A DNA stretch of 64,000 nucleotides, taken from positions 1 through 64,000 of the forward strand of contig NZ_JAMXFD010000015.1 in the NCBI RefSeq assembly GCF_025370875.1, written 5' to 3'. The position numbers and the translations under genes were made by a program. The notes below the pieces were generated by a model. That model was given only the letters and a program-made list of their open reading frames with translations. It did no database searches and was not told the origin of the DNA. Of this stretch, positions 44,805 to 53,673 are shown in pieces; the stretch's first letter is position 1, and every line of letters begins with the position of its first letter. Origin of the DNA: Laspinema palackyanum D2c (GTDB taxonomy: Bacteria > Cyanobacteriota > Cyanobacteriia > Cyanobacteriales > Laspinemataceae).

Positions 44805-46262
44805 TTGAAAATAGCCATGAAAAGTATTAGCAAACCCGAAAATCGAGAGAAAAGTTGGGCAGGGGCGATCGCCTCACCCGCCCAGGAATTCCCCACCACT
44901 CCCCTCAAAACCATCACCGGAACCATCCCCCCCGGATTGCGCGGAACCCTGTATCGCAATGGTCCAGGGCGTCTCACCCGAGGGGAAACCCGCGTCGGAC
45001 ATTGGTTTGATGGCGATGGGGCCATTTTAGGCGTTCACTTTACCGACAGCGACAGTCGCGCCCTTTACCGCTACGTCCAAACTGCCGGATATCAAGCCGA
45101 AGAAGCCGAGGACCGCCTGCAATTTGCCGGATATGGCACTCTCCCCCCGGGACCCGTCTGGAAACGATTGGGCAAGGGGGTCAAAAATGCGGCCAATACC
45201 TCCGTGATTGCCCTCCCGGACAAACTTTTAGCCCTCTGGGAAGGGGGACATCCCCACGCCTTAGATTTAGAAACCCTAGAAACCTTCGGACTGGACAACT
45301 TAGAGGGATTGGCACCGAACTGGGGCTATTCCGCCCACCCCAAACGGGACCCCCAAACCGGGGAAATCTATAACTTCGGCATCTCCCCGGGAAAAACCAC
45401 CCAACTGCACGTTTACCGCAGCAACCCCCAGGGCCAAATCCAACAACAGGCAGCTTTTGACTTGGATGGAGTGCCCCTGATTCATGATTTTGTCATGGCG
45501 GGACCCTATTTAATCTTTGTGATTCCCCCTGTGCGGATGTCCCTGTTCCCCGTCCTGTTTCACCTGAAAAGTTTTAGCGATAGCTTAACCTGGCATCCCG
45601 AGTTAGGGACTCAGATTTTAGTAATTGACCGTTCCAGCTTAGAACGGGTGAGTCGGGGGGAAGCGGAACCCTGGTATCAGTGGCATTTTGGCAATGGTTC
45701 CGTGAGTCCAGATGGAGAAATTGGACTAGATTTGGTGCGTTATGAGGATTTTCAGACGAATCAATATCTCAAGGAGTTTGCCACCTTGGAGACTGAGACA
45801 GCAGCGAAAGGGACCCTCTGCCGAGTCCGACTGAATCCCACTACAGGGAAAGTGATTGCCACAGAGACAATGGTCGATCGCCACTGTGAATTTCCCACGG
45901 TAGATTTCCGAGAGGTGGGACAAGAGTGGCGCTATACCTATTTATCCTTGCATCGAAAGGGAGTGGAGTTAGGGAGAGAACCCGTCGGGGCGATCGGGCG
46001 TTTCGACTATCAAACCGGCCAACTGACCGAGGCCCCTATTCCAGACAACTGTTATCCGAGTGAACCGATTTACGCACCAGATGGCGATCGGGCTGAACAA
46101 GGGTGGGTTTTAACCGTGGTTTATGATGCTAACCAGCATCAGAGTCAGGTATGGATTTTTGATGGCGATCGGTTAGATCAGGAACCGGACTGTCGGTTAG
46201 CCTTACCCGGGGTAATTCCATTAGGGTTTCACGGGACTTGGAACCCGGAGAAACGTTCGTAG
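44805..46262 (+). CDS. Carotenoid cleavage oxygenase (RPE65 family)
   Basis: The enzyme cleaves a carotenoid or apocarotenoid double bond with O2 and non-haem iron. The four iron-ligand His are visible in YSAHPKRD, LIHDFVM, DRHCEFPTVD and GFHGTW, distributed over a seven-bladed beta-propeller as in the family. The N-terminal GLRGTLYRNGPGRL and HWFDGDGAI motifs are typical. At 485 aa it matches cyanobacterial apocarotenoid 15,15'-oxygenases, but substrate specificity is uncertain. ATG 44805 or 44817 may be the start; neither has a strong ribosome site. The TAG stop lies within a 66-bp palindrome. Confidence 0.9.
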   Translation: MKIAMKSISKPENREKSWAGAIASPAQEFPTTPLKTITGTIPPGLRGTLYRNGPGRLTRGETRVGHWFDGDGAILGVHFTDSDSRALYRYVQTAGYQAEEAEDRLQFAGYGTLPPGPVWKRLGKGVKNAANTSVIALPDKLLALWEGGHPHALDLETLETFGLDNLEGLAPNWGYSAHPKRDPQTGEIYNFGISPGKTTQLHVYRSNPQGQIQQQAAFDLDGVPLIHDFVMAGPYLIFVIPPVRMSLFPVLFHLKSFSDSLTWHPELGTQILVIDRSSLERVSRGEAEPWYQWHFGNGSVSPDGEIGLDLVRYEDFQTNQYLKEFATLETETAAKGTLCRVRLNPTTGKVIATETMVDRHCEFPTVDFREVGQEWRYTYLSLHRKGVELGREPVGAIGRFDYQTGQLTEAPIPDNCYPSEPIYAPDGDRAEQGWVLTVVYDANQHQSQVWIFDGDRLDQEPDCRLALPGVIPLGFHGTWNPEKRS

Positions 46263-46317
46263 TAACTCCTTCAGGAGTTATCAAAAAGTAACCCCTGAAG
46301 GAGTTACTACCAACGTT
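46252..46317. repeat. 66-bp palindrome covering the oxygenase stop codon
   Basis: AACGTT ends (46252-46257 and 46312-46317) bound an almost perfect inverted repeat: GTAGTAACTCCTTCAGGAGTTA on the left arm and its near complement ending GTTACTAC on the right. Each arm is itself a small palindrome. The stop codon TAG (46260-46262) and the last two sense codons belong to the element. The remaining spacer to 46635 has no gene; 46318-46600 is AT-rich in its right part. Confidence 0.9.
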
Positions 46318-46635
46318 GTATCCTCGTGACTTGACTGAAGCGAGTCACGTTCATTCGAGGCTATGCATCCAGACAGACAACCGGCGGCAGTTAAAAACTC
46401 CGCTGTATCCTCCTGATAATTCTGCTAATCTAACCCCTGTCACTGCAACCCCTATCTTCTCTCCAAAGCCTCTCTAAAAAACTTATTTTTTTGACAGGGT
46501 GATAGGGGTTAAAATTTCCCCAAAATGTGAGATTTGCTTTCCATCTGGCTGGGTAGTTTTGTTACCCCTAATTTAGGATAGCGATAAATTATCACGAGCT
46601 ATAAATTATAACAATGGAAACTGCTATCTCCTCGT

Positions 46636-47016
46636 TTATTCCTGTTCTGGTTCTTCTTCTATCCACCATCGAAATAATGTAGGTTCTTCCTGGTTGTGAA
46701 CCGTAACCACGATTAACCTTTCACCATAAGCATTAACAAACGAAGCCCGACAGAACCCCATTCCAGTTCCCGAACAGTTCTCAAATTCAGGATAGTCTAA
46801 CTCATTTACCATTCGCTCTAACAACGACGATAATACTTCGGTTGTGTTGGGATTTCGGTAATTAATCTGCCATCCCTCGTCTAAAATAAATTCTCGTGCC
46901 TCGTTGTAAGGCATAAGCTGACGTAGATCAGTAGGGATTTCTTGTGTGACTCCATTGAAGGGCAGAACCACAATATTGAGAGCCAGTGCAATTCCTGACA
47001 AAAGCGCGTGACGCAT
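46636..47016 (-). CDS. Small secreted hypothetical protein
   Basis: The 126-aa protein starts with a signal peptide (RHALLSGIALALNIVVLPF, cleavage probably before QEIPTDL). The mature part has two Cys (ENCSG, MGFCRASF) likely to form a disulfide, a WQINYRNPN segment and an acidic end (WWIEEEPEQE). I recognise no family. It is a single gene; the role is unknown. Confidence 0.65.
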   Translation of the reverse strand: MRHALLSGIALALNIVVLPFNGVTQEIPTDLRQLMPYNEAREFILDEGWQINYRNPNTTEVLSSLLERMVNELDYPEFENCSGTGMGFCRASFVNAYGERLIVVTVHNQEEPTLFRWWIEEEPEQE

Positions 47017-47200
47017 GATATTACTTTACTTTTGCTTGACAATATGACAAAAGAAATTCTCCCTCTGCTAATGGTGTAAGGCACAAAGATATATGCCCTA
47101 GAGCTTAAAAACGAGAATTTATTAGGGTTTCGGTTAACGATTCCTGCTGAATCTTTTTCTAAAGCAAAACCCTACAAGTGATTGATTCACTAAATTAAAA

Positions 47201-47280
47201 TTAGCCCGCGCAGGGCTCTGCTGAGGCAAGTCGAAGCACGGGCTTTGTCCGTAGAGACCCACCCTAAAGGGTGCGGTTAA
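47201..47280. repeat. Dispersed TTAGCCCGCGCAGG element, copy 1
   Basis: An 80-bp element starting TTAGCCCGCGCAGGGCTCTG and ending with CCACCCTAAAGGGTGCGG then TTAA. It recurs as two copies at 48489-48599 and 48617-48696. It ends 10 bases from the 3' end of the BioD-like/DRTGG gene. Confidence 0.85.
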
Positions 47281-47289
47281 TCTATTCCT

Positions 47290-48393
47290 CTACCGCCCCG
47301 AAAGAACAGGTTCTAACCCTAAAATAGATAGCAAGCGGTCTACGTCAAAATGTTCTGACATGAGTTTTCGCATAAATTCCACTTTAATCGGCTCATGTAA
47401 GCGAACTTGACCAAAGGTTTCATCGATAATTTCCACCGTTCTCAGGGTGTCCAAATCAACGGATAAAACTGGAACTTCGACCTCTTCAGCGCGATTCAAA
47501 ATCATCTGACTTGGTGGCATATGTCCGGTGAGAATCAGACATTGAGTGGAGGTTTCCAGGGCCGCGAGTTGCAGTTCTGACCGATCGCCTCCGGTAATCA
47601 CTGCCATGTTTTGAGCTTCGGAGAAATACTTTAAAGCCGAATTAACATTCATCGCCCCAATTTTCAGGGTTTCCACCATCAAATCTAGGCGATCGGGACG
47701 GCAGAGCACTTCTGCATTCAGCCGTTGTACCAACTCTCGGACGCTGACACTCCGAAGCAGATTGCTTCTCGGTAGCAACCCAAACACTCGAATCCCCTGT
47801 TCTTCCAAAAATGGACGCAGAATCGTCGAGGCACTGGTCCAGGTTTCTTCTGGGATATCCGTCAGGACCACTCCCAGGAGGCGATCGCCCAAACGGTCCT
47901 GCACCGATAACAGTTCCCCCACATCTAACATGGAGTGGAAGCGCGCCACCAACAACACAGACGCCTCAATCAGAGTGGCAACTTTGGGCACCGACAAATT
48001 AAATAAGCGGCCTTGATCTAACGTCCCAGCCCCCTCTAAAATCGTTAAATCTCCCCCGAGTCGTCCCAACGAATTCACCAGAGTCTCAGAGTAGTCCGTT
48101 TGTCCGATGCCTTGGAGACGGTTCTCCAGGGTTGGCGCATCTAAAAACAGCAGGGTCTCCCCCAGTCGGTTATCCGGCAGATTCAAAGTCTTGGCTAAAA
48201 ATCGATGGTCCTCGTCTATCCCGTCATTTCCTACTTCACTGAAACAGGTTCCCAGGGGTTTAGAATACGCAATATCCAGCCCCTTAGCTTGGAATTGCTG
48301 GACCATGCCTAGGATAACTGAGGATTTACCGCTGTAAGGCCGAGTTGATCCGATCGCGAGATATTTAGATGTTGGTTTGGCAGATATTGGCAC
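47290..48393 (-). CDS. BioD-like P-loop plus DRTGG-domain protein
   Basis: The 367-aa protein has an N-terminal dethiobiotin-synthetase/CobQ-like ATPase region: P-loop-like STRPYSGKSSVILGM (residues ~16-30), then DIAYSKPLGT and TILEGAGTL. A DRTGG-type domain follows from about residue 215 (KIGAMNVNSALKYFSEAQN, ITGGDRSELQLAAL). This two-domain architecture equals the N-terminal regulatory part of some phosphate acetyltransferases, without the catalytic Pta domain. A nucleotide-sensing regulatory role is plausible, not shown. It is bordered at both ends by copies of the same dispersed repeat. Confidence 0.8.
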   Translation of the reverse strand: MPISAKPTSKYLAIGSTRPYSGKSSVILGMVQQFQAKGLDIAYSKPLGTCFSEVGNDGIDEDHRFLAKTLNLPDNRLGETLLFLDAPTLENRLQGIGQTDYSETLVNSLGRLGGDLTILEGAGTLDQGRLFNLSVPKVATLIEASVLLVARFHSMLDVGELLSVQDRLGDRLLGVVLTDIPEETWTSASTILRPFLEEQGIRVFGLLPRSNLLRSVSVRELVQRLNAEVLCRPDRLDLMVETLKIGAMNVNSALKYFSEAQNMAVITGGDRSELQLAALETSTQCLILTGHMPPSQMILNRAEEVEVPVLSVDLDTLRTVEIIDETFGQVRLHEPIKVEFMRKLMSEHFDVDRLLSILGLEPVLSGR

Positions 48394-48472
48394 GCACTCA
48401 CTCCCTATTCTCTTGTGTTGATAGTCTGCTTTGAGTCCTCAGATCAGGTCTTATCCCAAATCCGGTTGTCTC

Positions 48473-48696
48473 AAGTCGGTTTTCTCTCTTAGCCCGCGCA
48501 GGCGGGCCCCCTTCGTCTCTTTGACTAGCTCAGAGCTCAGGACAGGCTTCGACGGAGCTGCGGGACAGGCTTTGTCTGTGTAGCCCCACCCTTAAGGGTA
48601 AAGTCGGTTTTCTCTCTTAGCCCGCGCAGGGCTCTGGTGAGCCAGTCGAACCACGGGCTTTGTCTGTGTAGCCCCACCCTTAAGGGTGCGGGTTAA
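48473..48696. repeat. 128-bp tandem duplication containing two TTAGCCCGCGCAGG elements
   Basis: AAGTCGGTTTTCTCTCTTAG begins at 48473 and again at 48601, a period of 128 bases. Each unit contains TTAGCCCGCGCAGG and ends with GTGTAGCCCCACCC then TTAAGGGT. The first unit has extra material inside (a CTGAGCTC...GACAGGCTTCGACGG segment). The same element is found at 47201-47280. The rest of 48394-48823 has no gene. Confidence 0.9.
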
Positions 48697-48823
48697 GGTA
48701 GGCATCCCCATTACAGCAACATTTCCCCAAGGGTGACTCCGGAATCAGGGGCGCTCGTCCCTCATTCCATCGAAAGCTGTTGCTCTGGCGACTGCCCCCT
48801 CTTGCTAATCGTCAGTCTTTATT

Positions 48824-49204
48824 CTAGTCATCCAGTAGTAACAACTTCCGATAGAACCCCTTAGAAAAATCTACCGAGTGGTGTCGCTTATGGCTGACAA
48901 TCACATCGATTAAGTGGTCAATAAACTCAAAATTTGCCATCGTCACTTCATAGCTCAGGTCCGCATTCCCATCAAACTGGATGCGACACCGGGTAAGGTC
49001 AGCCGGAAGAGAGGAAACGTGCCAGCTTGCTACAAATGGAACGTTTTCACCGCCCTCTATTTTGCGCTCACCCTCCAAATTCCCTTGACGATAGAGGCTA
49101 ATCGCTCTCGGTAACACCGCTCGTTTATTGCCTTGGTAGTAAGGGATATAGACCCCTATCTCCCGATTGTCAGCAGGCTGAAGTTGATCGAGGTTATTAC
49201 CCAT
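48824..49204 (-). CDS. ebsA: EbsA-like type IV pilus biogenesis protein
   Basis: From the ATG at 49204, with AGGAG eight bases upstream, the product is 126 aa; the frame is open 26 codons further, but that part looks non-conserved. The sequence (REIGVYIPYYQGNKRAVLPR, LTRCRIQFDGNADLSYEVTM, DFSKGFYRKLLLLDD) resembles the small cyanobacterial protein EbsA, which joins the type IV pilus assembly complex and in Synechococcus is needed for biofilm self-suppression. The identification is from remembered family features and should be confirmed. No signal peptide or membrane helix is seen. Confidence 0.55.
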   Translation of the reverse strand: MGNNLDQLQPADNREIGVYIPYYQGNKRAVLPRAISLYRQGNLEGERKIEGGENVPFVASWHVSSLPADLTRCRIQFDGNADLSYEVTMANFEFIDHLIDVIVSHKRHHSVDFSKGFYRKLLLLDD

Positions 49205-49631
49205 GCTCGCTGCTCCTTCTAGTCCAGTATCAATAAAAAGTGTAGTGGACAAAGGGGTGGGGAATTGAATTTGTCCGGTCATGATTCCCCGACTCTTGTC
49301 AATTTGGGCAATTTTTGGGGACCAGATGAGGGTTAGCTTTCTTCGGACCCAAAAGACTGAATCCGGCTCAATTGCAGCAACGAGTTAGAAAAATAACAAT
49401 CAAGGATACAATAAAACAACATTAAGGTTTCTCTAAGCTCCTAGCGCTCCTGTTTCGACTGGCGTTGAAGCCGTAGAGACATCGAGGGCGAGGATTCCCC
49501 TTGGGAAAGAGCCGTCTGGGGGCGATCGCCTGATCGTCCTGACTGGGTTTTCCCACTGAATCCCTATTACGTCCTGGGGTCTAGGGGCTGAGAAACCACT
49601 GAACCTGTATTGCTTTTTACCTAAGTAAACT
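49205..49631. other. Divergent spacer between ebsA-like and mgdA-like genes
   Basis: About 430 bases. A 75-codon frame on - (49433-49660) overlaps the start of the glycosyltransferase gene and is probably spurious. The spacer should contain both promoters; no clear RNA or repeat is seen. Confidence 0.35.
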
Positions 49632-51053
49632 ATGCCAGCGAATTCCTGGCCCGAAAACAATTCCTTTGAGGAATTCGAGCCTCTTCATTTGATTTTGTCT
49701 GCTTTTGGAGATTCTGATCAGGTCGAAGACTTTTCCTATCCGGGGTATCTGGGTCGCCGACTCAAAGCCGCAGTATTGCTATTGGGGATTTCTATTCTCA
49801 CCCTCATCCTCCATTTCCTCTCCTGGGGATATTGGCTGGTGTTGGGCTTTACGGCAGTCTTAGGACTCCATGCGATTCGGATTATCCGGGCGAAAGCATT
49901 CCCGACCCCCGAACCCCTGGACCCGGAAAACCAGGAACACTGGCCCCAAGTTTCCTTACTGGTAGCGGCTAAAAACGAAGAAGCCGTGATTAGTAAGCTG
50001 ATTGATGTCCTGTGCAATCTGGATTATCCTCGCGATCGCTATGAAGTCTGGGCGATAGACGATAACAGCAGCGATCGCACCCCGGAGGTGTTGCAGCAAC
50101 TCGCCAAAAAATATGACAACCTGAATGTTTTTAGGCGTTCTGCCGATGCCACAGGGGGAAAATCTGGGGCACTCAATCAAGTTATTCCCCTCACCCAGGG
50201 AGAATTTATCGGAGTTTTTGATGCCGATGCTCAAGTCTCCCCAGACTTCCTGCAACGGGTCCTCCCCACATTCAATCCGCCCCAAGTGGGGGCCGTGCAG
50301 ATGCGGAAGGCGATCGCCAATCCTGCGGTCAACTTCTGGACTAAGGGACAAGTGGCAGAAATGGCCTTAGATAGCTATTTCCAACAGCAACGCATCGCGA
50401 TCGGTGGCATTGGGGAACTACGCGGGAACGGTCAATTTATCCGGCGTCAAGCCCTCGATCGCTGTGGCGGATTCAACGAAGAAACCATCACCGATGACTT
50501 AGATTTGACCCTGCGGCTGCATTTGGACCGTTGGGATGTCCACTTTATCCCCGTCCCCGTCAAAGAAGAGGGCGTGACTCGTCCCCTGGCCCTCTGGCAT
50601 CAACGTAATCGTTGGGGAGAAGGAGGATATCAGCGCTATTTAGACTATTGGCGGCTAATTTTCAGCGATCGCCTCCCCGGATCCAAATCTTGGGATATGT
50701 TTGCCTTTTGGATTATCCAATATTTCCTACCGGCAGCCGCCATCCCCGATTTAATCCTGGCGATCGCATTCAAACATTTCCCCATTTACAGTCCCTTAAC
50801 CACCCTTGCCATGAGTCTTTCCCTCGTGGGAATGTTTACCGGACTCCGGCGCATTGAGCGACAAACTGCTCAATCAGCCAAAACTCGCCCCGCATCTCCT
50901 ATCCAATCCCTCATCCAAACCGTGCGAGGTATCATTTACCTCCTGCACTGGGTGGTGGTGATTTCTAGCATCACTCTACGGATTTCGGTCCGTCCCAAAC
51001 AACTCAAATGGGTGAAAACTGTTCATCAAGGCAGCGGCGAATTACCCGCCTAA
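49632..51053 (+). CDS. mgdA: Family-2 glycosyltransferase, probable monoglucosyldiacylglycerol synthase
   Basis: A 473-aa processive-type GT2 enzyme with membrane helices near the N-terminus (~residues 45-85) and two or three near the C-terminus. The catalytic motifs are AIDDNSSD (first Asp), VFDADAQVSPDFL (DxD), TDDLDLTLRLH and HQRNRWGEG (QxxRW). Start MPANSWPENNSFEEF and overall layout resemble cyanobacterial MgdA (Sll1377 type), which glucosylates diacylglycerol as the first step of thylakoid galactolipid synthesis. If so it acts on membrane diacylglycerol with UDP-glucose. A related beta-glucan synthase cannot be fully excluded. Confidence 0.82.
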   Translation: MPANSWPENNSFEEFEPLHLILSAFGDSDQVEDFSYPGYLGRRLKAAVLLLGISILTLILHFLSWGYWLVLGFTAVLGLHAIRIIRAKAFPTPEPLDPENQEHWPQVSLLVAAKNEEAVISKLIDVLCNLDYPRDRYEVWAIDDNSSDRTPEVLQQLAKKYDNLNVFRRSADATGGKSGALNQVIPLTQGEFIGVFDADAQVSPDFLQRVLPTFNPPQVGAVQMRKAIANPAVNFWTKGQVAEMALDSYFQQQRIAIGGIGELRGNGQFIRRQALDRCGGFNEETITDDLDLTLRLHLDRWDVHFIPVPVKEEGVTRPLALWHQRNRWGEGGYQRYLDYWRLIFSDRLPGSKSWDMFAFWIIQYFLPAAAIPDLILAIAFKHFPIYSPLTTLAMSLSLVGMFTGLRRIERQTAQSAKTRPASPIQSLIQTVRGIIYLLHWVVVISSITLRISVRPKQLKWVKTVHQGSGELPA

Positions 51054-51070
51054 TTCTCCCGTCTGGCCCT

Positions 51071-51097
51071 GTGGGGCGATTCGCGGATCGCCCCTAC
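51071..51097. repeat. Dispersed palindrome GTAGGGGCGA type, variant copy 3
   Basis: GTGGGGCGAT pairs with ATCGCCCCTAC around TCGCGG. It lies 18 bases after the glycosyltransferase stop codon and before the convergent dnaX gene, and it can act as a terminator stem. Confidence 0.8.
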
Positions 51098-51138
51098 ATT
51101 GAGGGGTTACTCAGAAAATAGGCGTCAGTCCTATCCCC

Positions 51139-53247
51139 TCAAAAATCCAACCCTCCAAACGGATCATCCTCTATATCCACATCATTGGGACTCTCTACAA
51201 CTCCCCCCATTTCCTCCTCAGAACTAGGATTCTGCACATCCCAGGTGTGGCTAAATTCTGCCTCACTTGCCCGACCCCTAAGCTTTACTTCCGGGTCATC
51301 TGGAAGGCTGATTAATTTCCCATTAAAATGGTTGCTAAATCGTTGAGCAGCCCGCATCACTTCATCATCATCGGTTTCCTCACCCCGGGGAATATCCCGT
51401 CTTCCATTCGCCCCAACAGACACCGGAGGGCGATTTTCTGGACCGCTAACCGTTTCAATTCGGGGGTTTTGAGGGGGGGATTGAGCCGGTGAATTTTCAC
51501 GATTTACAGGGCTTTGGGGCGTCGAGTTGGCCTGTCCATTGCCTATCGGTGCAGCCGGTGGCTCCATCAGGGCTGAGGGGGGTTCGGAATGGTTCTGCTC
51601 TATCGGAGTAGAAGCCGGAGGAGGTGCGTCCCCAGACACCTGAATCAGCACTTTAACTCGCAGATTAAACGCCTTCAAAAAGGCTGCTTCTACCTCCGAT
51701 ACCTTACTTTGCGCCATCTTAAACAGGTTCGGGGAGCGAATCGCAATCTGAGCTTGATTATTACTGAACCCAATCAGCCGTCCATGTTGCTGCAACAGCG
51801 CTTTGCAACTCAGAGACAGGTATTCCAGCAAAGTTTTCCAGGTTTGTTCCAAGTTGCCACTCAGTTCTACAGCCGATGGTTCAGGGTTCCCAGACCCCTG
51901 AATCGGTGCCGCTGGCGGGGGAGAAACCGGGCGATTTTCCGGGGGAGGGGCTTGGCGACTCTCCTGGGGAGAGGCAGCGCCAACGGAACTCCCCGCGTTC
52001 CTCCCCTGTACTGGGGGAGACTGAGGGATATTCTCCGCAGCAGGAGGACGTGAAGAGGTTTTTCCTGGTGATGCCACAGTCCCACCGCCTCGACTGGATG
52101 CTTCCTGCCGTCCCTGAGTCGGTGTGATTAAAGCCGAGGGTAGTAATCCCAGCAGAGTCACTTCTAACCATAAACGAGGCTGAGTGGTATTTTTAATTTG
52201 CGCCTCGCTGCTGCGTAAATGTTGTTGTCCGGCTAAAATAGTGGACATTTCCCATTGTTGAGCTACCGCACATAACTGTTCCCAAGTGGGAGGAGTAACA
52301 GCAACTAAATCCGGACGATGGGGCGCGGTGTGAGCGATTAATAAATCCCGATAAAACCCGGCCAAATTTTGTAAAACAATCAGGGGTTCTCGACCGCGAT
52401 TCATTAATTCTCGGGCTTTATCTAGGACTTGTTCTGCATTATTGGCAGCGATCGCCTCTAACAACTGAATCAAATCTCGCTCCGGGACCGACCCCACCAA
52501 ATCCCAAACCCGCTCCACCGTCACCTGTTCTTCAAGCAACGAAAGCTGATCCAGGAGACTTTCTGCATCCCTCAGTCCCCCCTGAGCAATTTGAGCCACC
52601 GTCAAAACCGCTTCATCACTGATATTAATGGTTTCATTGTTCGCAATATGCTTCAAATGCTGAACCATTGAAGCTACAGGAATCCGGCGAAAATCAAATC
52701 GCTGACACCGAGAAATAATCGTCGGTAAAACTCGTTGGGGGTCCGTTGTTGCTAAGACAAACACCACGCGATCGGGTGGTTCTTCTAATGTCTTGAGAAG
52801 TGCGTTGAAAGCCGCAGTGCTTAACATATGAACTTCATCGACTATGTACACTTTGAAGCGACTTTGTACAGGTGAAAATTGTACTCGTTCGATGAGTTCA
52901 CGGATGTTATCAACCCCGGTATTGCTGGCGGCGTCAATCTCAATGGTGTCTAATGAGGTGCCTCTGGCAATGGTGCGACAGACTTCGCATTCACCGCAGG
53001 GGGTCTCGGTGGGACCGTTGCTGTTGAGGCAGTTGAGGGATTTGGCAAGAATTCGGGCGCTGGATGTCTTGCCAGTGCCTCGGGGTCCGGTAAATAAATA
53101 AGCGGGTGCGATTCTATTTTGGCGAATCGCATTGGTTAGGGTGGTGGCGATCGCCTCTTGTCCCACCAAATCCGCAAAGGTTTGGGGGCGATATTTGTGA
53201 TGTAGCGGTTCGTATGGCATGGATGGGGGAAGAATATCAGCAGACAA
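51139..53247 (-). CDS. dnaX: DNA polymerase III subunit gamma/tau
   Basis: The clamp-loader ATPase of the replicative polymerase. Walker A is GPRGTGKTS (residues 54-62), the zinc site is CGECEVC with an earlier Cys in SLNC, and Walker B/DExH is IVDEVHMLS. Sensor residues follow in TTDPQRVLPTIISRCQRF. Domain III and a long Pro/Ser-rich linker (~375-460) precede a tau-like C-terminal domain (~465-545) and a second disordered segment. At 702 aa it is a full-length tau form; no intein is present, unlike in some cyanobacterial dnaX genes. The linker is encoded with many HIP1-free GC-rich codons. Confidence 0.95.
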   Translation of the reverse strand: MSADILPPSMPYEPLHHKYRPQTFADLVGQEAIATTLTNAIRQNRIAPAYLFTGPRGTGKTSSARILAKSLNCLNSNGPTETPCGECEVCRTIARGTSLDTIEIDAASNTGVDNIRELIERVQFSPVQSRFKVYIVDEVHMLSTAAFNALLKTLEEPPDRVVFVLATTDPQRVLPTIISRCQRFDFRRIPVASMVQHLKHIANNETINISDEAVLTVAQIAQGGLRDAESLLDQLSLLEEQVTVERVWDLVGSVPERDLIQLLEAIAANNAEQVLDKARELMNRGREPLIVLQNLAGFYRDLLIAHTAPHRPDLVAVTPPTWEQLCAVAQQWEMSTILAGQQHLRSSEAQIKNTTQPRLWLEVTLLGLLPSALITPTQGRQEASSRGGGTVASPGKTSSRPPAAENIPQSPPVQGRNAGSSVGAASPQESRQAPPPENRPVSPPPAAPIQGSGNPEPSAVELSGNLEQTWKTLLEYLSLSCKALLQQHGRLIGFSNNQAQIAIRSPNLFKMAQSKVSEVEAAFLKAFNLRVKVLIQVSGDAPPPASTPIEQNHSEPPSALMEPPAAPIGNGQANSTPQSPVNRENSPAQSPPQNPRIETVSGPENRPPVSVGANGRRDIPRGEETDDDEVMRAAQRFSNHFNGKLISLPDDPEVKLRGRASEAEFSHTWDVQNPSSEEEMGGVVESPNDVDIEDDPFGGLDF

Positions 53248-53673
53248 TCATGTTAAATCTGGAGGCAATCGCCGGTTGAATGGCAAGGCTGGAAACGCAG
53301 TCTCTCTCCACAGAAAGCCCGATCGCCCCTCAAGGGTTCCCTCTTTCTACTCGTTTCCCTCTGTTATGAAAAAGGTGCATTTTTTGAGCGGAGGAAACAG
53401 GCTCCCAATCTGCGATTTTAAAGGGAAAAGCGCCAATCCCCATTCTAAAATAGAATAGCACTGGCCTATTCCCTTCCTAACCCTATAGATAGATATCCGT
53501 GGCAGAGGAGGCGGTTTAGGATTGGGCTGGAGCGCTTCCCCATTGACTCGGGTAGGCTCTGGCAAGTTTGACAAATGTGAAGGTAAAACGCTGCCAGCAT
53601 CGAAAAAATGCAGCGATGGGGTGGGACTCGGAATAGAAAAGAAATCCGTAGGCACAGAGGGATAAATTTATCA
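53248..53673. other. Divergent spacer between dnaX and a TPR gene
   Basis: About 425 bases. Short frames on both strands (53219-53458 and 53347-53655) mirror each other and have no known family. It should contain the two promoters. No RNA gene is recognised. Confidence 0.35.
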
